Shown: positions 6,728 through 13,149 of the stretch, piece by piece
Position numbering within the stretch: position 1 is the first letter of the stretch
Layout: each line of letters opens with the position of its first letter
Assembly (NCBI GenBank): GCA_937873555.1
Contig: CALMWN010000207.1
Location: 1-15,738, forward strand
Source: an uncultured Clostridia bacterium
GTDB taxonomy: Bacteria > Bacillota > Clostridia > Acetivibrionales > CALMWN01
Length of the DNA: 15,738 nt
Direction of reading: 5' to 3'
Notes under the pieces: model-generated
Told to the model about the DNA's origin: nothing
What the model saw: the letters and a program-made list of their open reading frames with translations, nothing else
The model's database searches: none
Program-made: the position numbers and the translations under genes

Positions 6728-7483
6728 TTACTCTCCGCCCGCACTGTCCCTGCAGTATATCTCATTTATCTCACTGGAATAGTTCCCTTCCCCGTCATAC
6801 ACATAAAGCGGCTCCATAATTTTAAGCTGGGGATTTCCTCCCCTGGTTCCCTTTATCAAAAGGAGATTTGCCTTCTTATATGGTGAAGGATGCACAAATC
6901 TTATATATTTGGGCTCGATGCCGTAACCCCTCATGAGGCATATGATATCCACAAGCCGTTCAGGTCTGTGGACCATGGCAAATCTCCCTCCGGGCATGAG
7001 CAGCCTGCTGCTCGCACTCAAAACATCCTCCAGAGTGCAGGTTATTTCATGCCTGGATATGGCCTTTGTATCCGAAGGATTCACAAGGCCTCCACCCTTG
7101 TTCATATAAGGAGGGTTTGTCACTATGGAGTTGAAGCTTGACGGGCCGAAAAGCTGAACTGCATTTTTAATATCCCCGCATACTATCTCGACTCTGTCTT
7201 CAAGAGAGTTCAGGATGATGCTCCTGGAAGCCATCTCGGCAATGTCCTGTTGGATTTCCAGTCCCACAATCTTTGCGGCCATGGTTTTTGCGGCCAAAAG
7301 TACCGGAACTATACCCGTACCGGTTCCTATATCAAGGACCACATCATTTTTTTTAATATCGGCAAAGTTGGCAAGGAGGACTGCATCCACTCCGAAACAA
7401 AAACCGTCTTTTTTCTGTATGAGCCTGAAGCCTTTATACTGCAAATCGTCTATTCTTTCATTTTCGTTAAGCCTGACTTCCAT
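6728..7483 (-). CDS. trmN6: tRNA1(Val) A37 N6-methyltransferase family (YabB)
   Basis: S-adenosylmethionine-dependent N6-adenine methyltransferase, expected to modify A37 next to the anticodon of tRNA1-Val. The start at 7483 (MEVRLNENER) has AAAGGGTG upstream and gives 251 residues, close to B. subtilis YabB (247); the upstream in-frame start at 7558 would add an unrelated 25 residues. Motif I is D51-I-G-T-G-T-G57 and the catalytic N-P-P-Y motif is at 123-126. An N-terminal stretch QKKDGFCFGVDAVLLANF (23-40) is typical of TrmN6. The gene sits where yabB does in the Bacillus cluster. It begins about 100 bases after the ferredoxin terminator, so it either has its own promoter in the AT-rich 7484-7586 gap or relies on read-through; no clear promoter was found there. 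Confidence 0.88.
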   Translation of the reverse strand: MEVRLNENERIDDLQYKGFRLIQKKDGFCFGVDAVLLANFADIKKNDVVLDIGTGTGIVPVLLAAKTMAAKIVGLEIQQDIAEMASRSIILNSLEDRVEIVCGDIKNAVQLFGPSSFNSIVTNPPYMNKGGGLVNPSDTKAISRHEITCTLEDVLSASSRLLMPGGRFAMVHRPERLVDIICLMRGYGIEPKYIRFVHPSPYKKANLLLIKGTRGGNPQLKIMEPLYVYDGEGNYSSEINEIYCRDSAGGE

Positions 7484-7586
7484 CAAAACACCCTTTACAC
7501 TCTTGCAAGCTTGAAAACTCAACCTGCAGAGACTATAGCTCAAACTTTTAATAATCATCTATTATTATATATTATAATTGTAAAAC

Positions 7587-7641
7587 AAATAAGGGGTCGG
7601 ATAAACACGCCGTACAAACGTCCTTATCAGACCCCTTATTT
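7587..7641 (-). terminator. Large hairpin downstream of the ferredoxin gene
   Basis: An 18-base inverted repeat with one mismatch pairs 7587-7604 with 7624-7641 around a 19-base loop; the GC-rich core is GGGGTC/GACCCC. On the minus strand the stem is followed by a T-rich stretch (TTATTTGTTTTA). It begins 20 bases past the ferredoxin stop and most likely ends that transcript. The stem and loop are longer than in most intrinsic terminators, so an added role in mRNA stability is possible. Confidence 0.65.
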
Positions 7642-7661
7642 CAATTCATCTTTCAGAACTA

Positions 7662-7832
7662 TTATTTCGGCTGGGGAGCATCAACAGGGCAAACATTTGC
7701 ACATGCACCGCATTCTATGCAAGCACCCTCATCAATAACATATTTGCTGTCTCCTGCTGAAATACATGATACCGGACATTCCGGCTCACATGCACCGCAA
7801 CTGATACAAGCGTCTGTTATAAAATAAGCCAT
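7662..7832 (-). CDS. 2[4Fe-4S] ferredoxin
   Basis: Small soluble low-potential electron carrier of 56 residues. Two clusters are bound by C9-x2-C12-x2-C15-x3-C19-P20 and C38-x2-C41-x2-C44-x3-C48-P49, with C23 also present. The sequence begins MAYFITDACISCGACEPECP, typical of clostridial ferredoxins; the short 55-56-residue length and lack of an insertion between motifs fit the clostridial type rather than the longer Alvin type. AAGGAGGTG precedes the ATG at ideal spacing. It has its own predicted promoter upstream and a hairpin downstream, so it is probably a strongly expressed single-gene unit inside the housekeeping cluster. It fills the place held by yabA in B. subtilis. Partner enzymes cannot be told from the sequence. 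Confidence 0.95.
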   Translation of the reverse strand: MAYFITDACISCGACEPECPVSCISAGDSKYVIDEGACIECGACANVCPVDAPQPK

Positions 7833-7906
7833 TAGAAACACCTCCTTATTAAGGCTTCAATTCGAGCTGCTGTATATTTACACGTAGCTTCAAAATCAAC
7901 GTCTAT

Positions 7907-7935
7907 ATTTTACCACCAAAGGTGTAAAATGAAAA
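7907..7935 (-). promoter_or_regulatory. Ferredoxin promoter overlapping an imperfect palindrome
   Basis: On the minus strand TTTTCA (plus 7930-7935), 17 bases, then TAAAAT (plus 7907-7912) is a plausible sigma-A promoter. The bases 7907-7930 also form an inverted repeat, ATTTTAcCACC-AAA-GGTGTAAAAT on the plus strand, with one bulged base. The palindrome covers the -10 box and the whole spacer, a position suited to a repressor operator. No protein is known to me for this motif. Confidence 0.45.
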
Positions 7936-7960
7936 CCTTTTTTTCGTCATCTTTTTTACA

Positions 7961-8830
7961 TTAATCTTCCAACTGTTTTAGGGCCTCCAGGTCAATATCG
8001 ACCGCATCATCCCCGGCAACATCCTTTATAACTTTTACCTCATCGGACTTGAACACCTTAAGATCTGTTTCATTCCCCTTGTCAAGCTTGACCTTTACAA
8101 TTTCCTTAAGCAGGCTCAACTCCATAACAACACCCTGCCCTGACGGAGTGTCCACAATTGCTCCTACCTTTGGAACTCTGCCCAAAATCTCTTCGTAGGC
8201 TTCCTGCTCGTATTTCAGGCAGCACATAAGCCTTCCGCAGGCACCGGATATTTTTGTCGGGTTCAATGACAGTCCCTGTTCCTTGGCCATTTTTATGGAC
8301 ACAGGCTGGAATTCACCCAAAAATGACTTGCAGCAAAGAATACGTCCGCATATGCCTATACCGCCCATCATTTTTGTTTCATCCCTGACACCTATCTGCC
8401 TTAATTCTATTCTCGTTTTAAATACTGCCGCGAGATCCTTTACAAGCTCTCTGAAGTCCACCCTTCCGTCGGCTGTAAAATAAAAAAGTATTTTATTGTT
8501 GTCAAAGGTAAACTCAATATCTATAAGCTTCATGCCGAGTTTATGATCCTTGATCTTTTTCAAGCAGATCTCAAAAGCTTCCTGTTCTTTTTTCTCATTC
8601 TCGGCGGCGTGCTTTTCATCCTCCGCATTTGCAATTCTGATGACTTTCTTGAGAGGAGCCACTATTTCCTCTTCAGGCACTTCCCTGTTAGGCACTACAA
8701 TCTTACCGAATTCTATTCCTCTGGCTGTTTCGACAATTACATTTGCGTCCAAGTCTATAATCAACTCATCCGGATCGAAGTAGTATATCTTTCCGGCCTT
8801 TTTGAACCTTACCCCAACCACCTTTACCAT
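7961..8830 (-). CDS. ricT: PSP1-domain protein RicT (YaaT)
   Basis: In B. subtilis RicT (YaaT) joins RicA (YmcA) and RicF (YlbF) in a [4Fe-4S]-containing complex that supports RNase Y-dependent mRNA processing and promotes competence, biofilm formation and sporulation. The product is 289 residues, a little longer than the Bacillus protein. Six cysteines fall in two similar motifs: G-I-C161-G-R-I-L-C166-C167 and A-C198-G-R-L-M-C203-C204; an acidic/lysine helix lies at about 65-98. The ATG at 8830 shares its A with the TGA of holB (TGATG), and GGAGG in the end of holB serves as ribosome binding site, so the two are translationally coupled. The TTG at 8833 is a worse start. No terminator is visible before the ferredoxin promoter. 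Confidence 0.93.
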   Translation of the reverse strand: MVKVVGVRFKKAGKIYYFDPDELIIDLDANVIVETARGIEFGKIVVPNREVPEEEIVAPLKKVIRIANAEDEKHAAENEKKEQEAFEICLKKIKDHKLGMKLIDIEFTFDNNKILFYFTADGRVDFRELVKDLAAVFKTRIELRQIGVRDETKMMGGIGICGRILCCKSFLGEFQPVSIKMAKEQGLSLNPTKISGACGRLMCCLKYEQEAYEEILGRVPKVGAIVDTPSGQGVVMELSLLKEIVKVKLDKGNETDLKVFKSDEVKVIKDVAGDDAVDIDLEALKQLED

Positions 8831-9804
8831 CAATCTTCTGCCTCCTGCAGTTTCATAAGCATTACTTCTATTGAAAGTTGATAATTTGCGTTTTGTTTAA
8901 TATTCTTCCTTGTGTATTCAATAATTTCGATATTTTTTATAAGCTTCGCCGTTGAAAATTGCCCGGCATTATTTAATATGATATCCTTTTTGTCGGAATT
9001 AATCAATATATTTTCTTTCTGAGCTTTTTTCGCAATCAGCAGGTCCCTGTAAAGCAAAAGCATGATGTCCAGTATCATATCAATACTGCCTTTGCCTTCT
9101 TCAAAAAAATGATATGCATCAAATACATCAAGCAGCCTTGCATCTTTGAGTCTGAAAGCCAATTCCACTGCCTTTTCCCTCAAGTTGAAGAATTCTTCCG
9201 AGTTGATCATTTCTATTGCAGCACCTACATTCCCATCCGAATATGAGGTGACAAAATCAATACTCCTTAAGCCTCCACCATACCTTGCTTCAAGAAATGC
9301 TTTCACTTCCTGTGGAGTGTTCTTCCTGAAGCTGTACCTCACCGTTCTGGAACGGATGGTCTCTAGCAGGGAACTGAAGTTGCTGACGGTGAGTATTATC
9401 ACCACATACTCATGTGGTTCTTCAAGCGTTTTGAGCAGGCAGTTCTGGGCCTGTACGGTCATTTTATCCGCTTCAGCGATAAGGTATACCTTGTATCTGG
9501 AATACATGGGCCTGACAATGGTATCCTCCTGGAGCTTCCTTATTTCATCCACACTTATACTTGAATTTTCTGTATCTATCACGTAAAAATCAGGATTGGA
9601 GCCTGCTGACAAAAGATTGCAAGGCATACAGCTTCCGCATGCCTCACCCCGGGTGGGGTTTTCACATAAAAGAAGAGAAGAGAATATTCCGGCCGCAGTT
9701 CTTTTTCCTATGCCTTTCGGGCCGCTGAATATGTAGGCATGCGCTACCCTATCATTATCTACAAGGCCTTTTAGAGCGGCAACTATTTCTTTTTGACCAA
9801 CCAT
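8830..9804 (-). CDS. holB: DNA polymerase III delta' subunit
   Basis: Clamp-loader subunit that, with delta and tau, opens the beta clamp and loads it on primed DNA. The 324-residue AAA+ protein has a Walker A-like G28-P-K-G-I-G-K34, four zinc-ligand cysteines C47, C56, C59 and C62, a LLKTLEEP sensor region, and S-R-T where family members usually have the SRC motif. The first ATG at 9804 lacks a ribosome binding site at normal distance. An in-frame ATT at 9819, 5 codons upstream, would add five residues (for example MNFNT) and is preceded by AGGAG and GAGGTG; bacterial HolB proteins often start with a short F-containing stretch before the G-Q motif. The true start may therefore be 9819. It lies 63 bases after yaaR. 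Confidence 0.93.
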   Translation of the reverse strand: MVGQKEIVAALKGLVDNDRVAHAYIFSGPKGIGKRTAAGIFSSLLLCENPTRGEACGSCMPCNLLSAGSNPDFYVIDTENSSISVDEIRKLQEDTIVRPMYSRYKVYLIAEADKMTVQAQNCLLKTLEEPHEYVVIILTVSNFSSLLETIRSRTVRYSFRKNTPQEVKAFLEARYGGGLRSIDFVTSYSDGNVGAAIEMINSEEFFNLREKAVELAFRLKDARLLDVFDAYHFFEEGKGSIDMILDIMLLLYRDLLIAKKAQKENILINSDKKDIILNNAGQFSTAKLIKNIEIIEYTRKNIKQNANYQLSIEVMLMKLQEAED

Positions 9805-9867
9805 AGTGTTAAAATTAATTGCACCTCAACTCCTGTAAACCATGATGGAGATATGTTATAAGCATTA

Positions 9868-10320
9868 TTACAATTCCAGATCAAGGATCAGTCCACGAAT
9901 ATCATCCAACTTTTGCAGTATTCTGATATTGTCCCTTTCGTTGCTCAAAATCTCATTTGTCAATGAATCCAGCTCTTCATTGACTTTCCTTATGAGGGCA
10001 TAAATCTTATGTCTCCCGCGCCTATCCAGAGAACTCTTTTTTGAAAACTTGTGTGAGTTGCTGACAGCCTCCTCTATAAACTCGGAAATCAGTTTCTTGT
10101 AGATTTTCAGTTCTCTGATATCAGCCTTTTTGCTGAGTTTTTCACCCTGCTCCATGATTTTGCCTATCATTTCATTGATTCTTTGTTCAAAGTTCTGCGC
10201 CTCAACACGTTTCAGCTGGTTTTGAAAACTGGTTTCCCTGCTGTCAGATACCTTCCTCTCATCTTTCCCTACAACACCAAGCATACCTGAGGGATTATTG
10301 AGTGTATCCCTCACCTTCAT
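9868..10320 (-). CDS. yaaR: YaaR-like DUF327 protein
   Basis: Conserved protein of unknown function, always in this cluster in Bacillota. The start at 10320 (MKVRDTLNNP) has GAGGTG upstream and gives 150 residues, close to B. subtilis YaaR (about 146); the GTG at 10329 overlaps the ribosome binding site. The protein is highly charged and mostly helical by composition, with a likely disordered first 25 residues, then the DUF327 body with KIYKKLISEFIEEAV (about 73-87), a basic turn DRRGRHKIYALIRKV (about 99-113) and a C-terminal leucine/isoleucine-rich helix. There are no cysteines or membrane segments. It follows darA after a 140-base gap that carries two perfect inverted repeats. Confidence 0.85.
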   Translation of the reverse strand: MKVRDTLNNPSGMLGVVGKDERKVSDSRETSFQNQLKRVEAQNFEQRINEMIGKIMEQGEKLSKKADIRELKIYKKLISEFIEEAVSNSHKFSKKSSLDRRGRHKIYALIRKVNEELDSLTNEILSNERDNIRILQKLDDIRGLILDLEL

Positions 10321-10364
10321 CAGTACCACCTCGATAACAGAGTATGAACCCTAATGCCATTTCA

Positions 10365-10392
10365 CATAATTTATTTCCAAAAATAAATTATG
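10365..10392. repeat. Perfect 12-bp AT-rich hairpin before yaaR
   Basis: CATAATTTATTT (10365-10376), loop CCAA, AAATAAATTATG (10381-10392). The arms are perfect complements but almost all A/T and are not followed by a T run on the minus strand. It lies 44 bases upstream of the yaaR start in the darA-yaaR transcript. Confidence 0.9.
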
Positions 10393-10414
10393 CTTTCGGC
10401 GAGTTTTATCGGAT

Positions 10415-10461
10415 GTGCTTTTAACATTTCAAAAAATAGAAATTTGTTATGTTAAAAGCAC
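10415..10461 (-). repeat. 13-bp inverted repeat at the end of darA
   Basis: GTGCTTTTAACAT (10415-10427) and ATGTTAAAAGCAC (10449-10461) are perfect complements around a 21-base loop, in which ATTTC/GAAAT can form an inner hairpin. The right arm reaches into the TAG stop of darA. There is no T run of terminator type after the stem on the minus strand (the flank reads ATCCG), so processing, attenuation or stabilisation of the darA message is as likely as termination. Confidence 0.85.
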
Positions 10462-10790
10462 TAAACTTTTTCAAACCGCTCCACATCCAGCACAAAAATT
10501 GTTGCACCACCTACGACCACTTCTACAGGATACGGCATGAAAACTCCTCCCATGCCGTTGGGAGACATTGTTGAACTCAGCACCTGTTTTCTGCTTTTGG
10601 ATTTCTTTTCGATTATTCCTATCACCATGTCAAGCTTATCCTCTTCCACGCCTACCAGAAGCGTAGTATTGCCAGCCTTGAGAAATCCGCCTGAAGAACA
10701 CAGCTTGGTAACGCTAAAGCCGCTCTTGTTCAATTCATCCATTACCTTATGACCGTCTTCATCATGCACAATAGCAAAAACAAGTTTCAT
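10461..10790 (-). CDS. darA: Cyclic-di-AMP receptor DarA (PstA, YaaQ)
   Basis: PII-like trimeric cytosolic protein that binds the second messenger cyclic di-AMP; its downstream target is not settled. The start at 10790 (MKLVFAIVHD) has GGAGGAGG upstream and yields 109 residues, the same as B. subtilis DarA; the upstream in-frame start at 10835 is rejected. The family signature lies at 32-49 (SSGGFLKAGNTTLLVGVE), containing the G-F-L-x-x-G-N-T-T ligand loop, with the flexible loop near 62-82 and the strand EVVVGGATIFVLDVERF (90-106) at the end. It is 77 bases downstream of tmk, in the conserved tmk-yaaQ-yaaR-holB order. Confidence 0.95.
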   Translation of the reverse strand: MKLVFAIVHDEDGHKVMDELNKSGFSVTKLCSSGGFLKAGNTTLLVGVEEDKLDMVIGIIEKKSKSRKQVLSSTMSPNGMGGVFMPYPVEVVVGGATIFVLDVERFEKV

Positions 10791-10867
10791 TTTGACAGCC
10801 TCCTCCTTTAAAAGTTCATTGCCTTTGGTAGTCAACGGTTTATATATTAAACATGTTTGTTTTGATT

Positions 10868-11491
10868 TTATTCAACAAGTAACTCCAGATGCCCGGCCAC
10901 TTGCTTGAAGACTTCCTCCACGGATCTGCTGCCATCTATGGCTTTTATTCTTTCAGGATACATCAGCACCAATTTCTTGTACCCCGCATATACTCTCATA
11001 TGAAAATCCATTTTCTCATTCTCTATCCTGTCGGTGCCTGTTGCTGCAGTACGCCTTTTTAAGGCTATTTCAGGACTGACGTCAAAGAAGAATGTAACAT
11101 CGGGTGCTATTCCGTCCAGAGCTACCCTGTTTATATCGGCTATGACCTTAAGGTCCATACCACGTCCAAAACCCTGGTATACATAGCTGGAATCGACAAA
11201 ACGGTCACATATTACAATTTTACCGCAGAGAACCGCAGGCTTTATGACTTCTGCAACAAGTTGGGCTCTGGCGGAAGCGTACAGCAGCATCTCGGTCACA
11301 CTTCCCATCTCCGTACCGGCAGGGTCAAGTATCAATGCCCTTATCTTCTCACTGATGACAGTCCCACCCGGCTCGCGTGTCAGCACAACTTCACAGCCCT
11401 TACCCTTAAGAAAGCTTTCCATTAATTTTATTTGGGTAGTTTTACCGGAGCCGTCAGTACCTTCGATTGTAATAAATAAACCCTTGTCCAT
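10868..11491 (-). CDS. tmk: Thymidylate kinase
   Basis: Phosphorylates dTMP to dTDP with ATP for DNA synthesis. The 207-residue product has the P-loop E10-G-T-D-G-S-G-K17-T-T19, the TREPGG motif (38-43) and D96-R97-F98 followed by DSSYVYQG (100-107). The lid region, near A-A-T-G-T-D-R-I-E (about 149-157), is less basic than in many Tmk. GGGG upstream of the ATG at 11491 is a modest ribosome binding site. It is the first gene of the tmk-darA-yaaR-holB-ricT unit, with an extended -10 promoter about 30 bases upstream. Confidence 0.97.
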   Translation of the reverse strand: MDKGLFITIEGTDGSGKTTQIKLMESFLKGKGCEVVLTREPGGTVISEKIRALILDPAGTEMGSVTEMLLYASARAQLVAEVIKPAVLCGKIVICDRFVDSSYVYQGFGRGMDLKVIADINRVALDGIAPDVTFFFDVSPEIALKRRTAATGTDRIENEKMDFHMRVYAGYKKLVLMYPERIKAIDGSRSVEEVFKQVAGHLELLVE

Positions 11492-11521
11492 ATCAATCCC
11501 CGCTATTTATGAAGTAATATT

Positions 11522-11530
11522 ATTATATCA
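11522..11530 (-). promoter_or_regulatory. Extended -10 promoter before tmk
   Basis: On the minus strand TGATATAAT combines a perfect -10 hexamer (plus 11522-11527) with the TG of an extended -10 element (11529-11530). The best -35 (TTGCCA) would be 20 bases upstream, which is too far, so the extended -10 probably carries the promoter. A second overlapping choice is TATGAT. The leader to tmk would be roughly 25 bases. Confidence 0.45.
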
Positions 11531-11607
11531 TATTATTATTATATTTTTGGCAAATATAAGTCATGTTTCTCTCTTTTCATTTTGGATTCCTGCAGGGTCC
11601 TGCTTTT

Positions 11608-11632
11608 TCTTCCCCTTGATGTGAGGGGAAGA
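11608..11632. repeat. 9-bp GC-containing hairpin after the decarboxylase gene
   Basis: TCTTCCCCT (11608-11616) and AGGGGAAGA (11624-11632) pair perfectly around a 7-base loop, 11 bases after the decarboxylase stop. On the minus strand, the transcribed one, the stem is followed by AAAAA, not T, so it is not a classic terminator for that gene; it could pause polymerase or protect the 3' end. Confidence 0.7.
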
Positions 11633-11643
11633 TAGATAGGGAG

Positions 11644-13068
11644 CTATTTCGCAACGGTTATTTCCCCGTTGGCCTCAATTCCGTTTACAATACCTCCGGA
11701 GACCATAACCCTTGCCAGATATTCGATTGTTTCAGCCATGACAACTTCTCCGGGGCATATTACCGGAATTCCGGGAGGATAAGGTGTTACCATGGCGAGA
11801 CTGGTTCGGCCTGCTGCATTTGATATTCTCACCTTTTCACCTTCATGCCTCATTATGCCGGCTAATTCTATTTTCTGATGCGGTATTGGTAAATCGCATA
11901 CATATGAATCATAAGATCCGGGGATATCAGAATTACCACGTACAGTCTCCAATAGTGCCCTGCTTAAGTATTCAAAGTCCTGGGCCCTGTCAGCTGCTGT
12001 TGTTATACAGACAATATTATGTAAGTCCGACATTTCCACCTGTATATTGTACTTCTCCCGCAATACCTTTTCCACCCCATAACCTGTCTTACCGGTTTTC
12101 CTCACGTTTATTACAAGCCTTGAGGAATCCTGCCTGAAGTCATTTTCACCTGCAGTGGACAATGTGATCAATCCATCCGATGCTTTCAGCTGTTCATCAA
12201 ACCTGCGGACATTTTCCAAAAGCCGTTCCAGAAGCTCCTGCCCCTGATTTTCCATTATGGCGCGGGCAATATCCAGGAACGCCATTATGACATATGAAGG
12301 ACTTGAGGTCTGAATCAGGCTTAAATTGAACTTCAATCTTTCTACATTCACCCTCCCGGTTTTTACATGCAGATATGCCCCTTGCGTAAATGCGGGCAAT
12401 GTCTTATGTGCACTCTGGACACACATGTCCGCACCTGCTTCCATGGCGGATGGCGGCAGAAGCGGGCTGAATTTCAGATGAGCTCCGTGGGCTTCATCCA
12501 CTGCAAGTATTTTACCGTAAGAATGCACTATCCCGGCAATAGCTTCTATATCTGAACAGATTCCATAATAATTTGGCCGTGTGATAAGTACTCCTGCCGC
12601 ATCAGGATTCTCAGACAGGGCTTTTTCAATCTTCTGTGGTGTAATAACCGTGGATATGCCGAAACGGGTATCATAATCAGGTTTTATATATACGGGACTG
12701 GCTCCTGCAAGTATCATGCCGCCTATAACCGACCTGTGGCAGTCCCTGCCCACAATGATTTTATCACCGGGATTGCATATCGTCATTATCATAGCATGAA
12801 TACCGCAGGTGGAGCCGTTCACAAGGAAAAAAGTCCTGTCTGCTCCGAAGGCAGCTGCAGCAAGCTCCTGAGCCTCTTTTATCGCCCCTGAAGGATAGTG
12901 CAGGTTATCCGTACCCGGTATTTCAGTCAGATCAATCAGGGAGGGGTTGCCGAGGAACTCTGCAGGTATCCCCTTCCCCAGCTTGTGTCCCGGCATGTGG
13001 AAGGGTGTCGGATTGGAAAGAGAGTATTTTTTTATGGCATTATAAACAGGGATATTCCAATTATTCAT
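11644..13068 (-). CDS. Orn/Lys/Arg decarboxylase family PLP enzyme (YaaO-like)
   Basis: Fold-type I pyridoxal-phosphate enzyme, expected to decarboxylate a basic amino acid to a polyamine precursor (agmatine, cadaverine or putrescine). The 474-residue length fits the short Bacillus-type members YaaO and SpeA (about 480-490). Visible motifs are TPFHMPGHKLG (21-31), DLTEIPGTDNLHYP (46-59), NGSTCGIHAM (84-93), V190-D191-E-A-H-G-A-H197, and the PLP lysine in S-A-H221-K222-T-L-P. The C-terminal domain includes VTPYPPGIPVICPGE. GGGAGGGA precedes the ATG at 13068. The place directly before tmk is that of yaaO in B. subtilis. Which amino acid is used cannot be read from the sequence. Confidence 0.9.
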   Translation of the reverse strand: MNNWNIPVYNAIKKYSLSNPTPFHMPGHKLGKGIPAEFLGNPSLIDLTEIPGTDNLHYPSGAIKEAQELAAAAFGADRTFFLVNGSTCGIHAMIMTICNPGDKIIVGRDCHRSVIGGMILAGASPVYIKPDYDTRFGISTVITPQKIEKALSENPDAAGVLITRPNYYGICSDIEAIAGIVHSYGKILAVDEAHGAHLKFSPLLPPSAMEAGADMCVQSAHKTLPAFTQGAYLHVKTGRVNVERLKFNLSLIQTSSPSYVIMAFLDIARAIMENQGQELLERLLENVRRFDEQLKASDGLITLSTAGENDFRQDSSRLVINVRKTGKTGYGVEKVLREKYNIQVEMSDLHNIVCITTAADRAQDFEYLSRALLETVRGNSDIPGSYDSYVCDLPIPHQKIELAGIMRHEGEKVRISNAAGRTSLAMVTPYPPGIPVICPGEVVMAETIEYLARVMVSGGIVNGIEANGEITVAK

Positions 13069-13105
13069 GAGAATCCCTCCCCCGGATGAAAATATGCATT
13101 ACGCC

Positions 13106-13131
13106 AAAAAGGAGAGGCATAACGCCCCTCC
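13106..13131 (-). terminator. Intrinsic terminator of the malic enzyme transcript
   Basis: On the minus strand GGAGGGGC, loop GTTAT, GCCTCTCC (one G.U pair) is followed directly by TTTTT (plus 13106-13110). It starts 18 bases past the malic enzyme stop and ends 37 bases before the decarboxylase start. Little room is left for a separate decarboxylase promoter, so read-through may drive that gene. Confidence 0.85.
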
Positions 13132-13149
13132 CGGTTTGCATGTATTCAG

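Noticed and set aside
7250..7738. 162-residue plus-strand open frame
   Set aside because: It runs antisense through trmN6, the terminator and the ferredoxin gene, all of which have strong family evidence on the minus strand.
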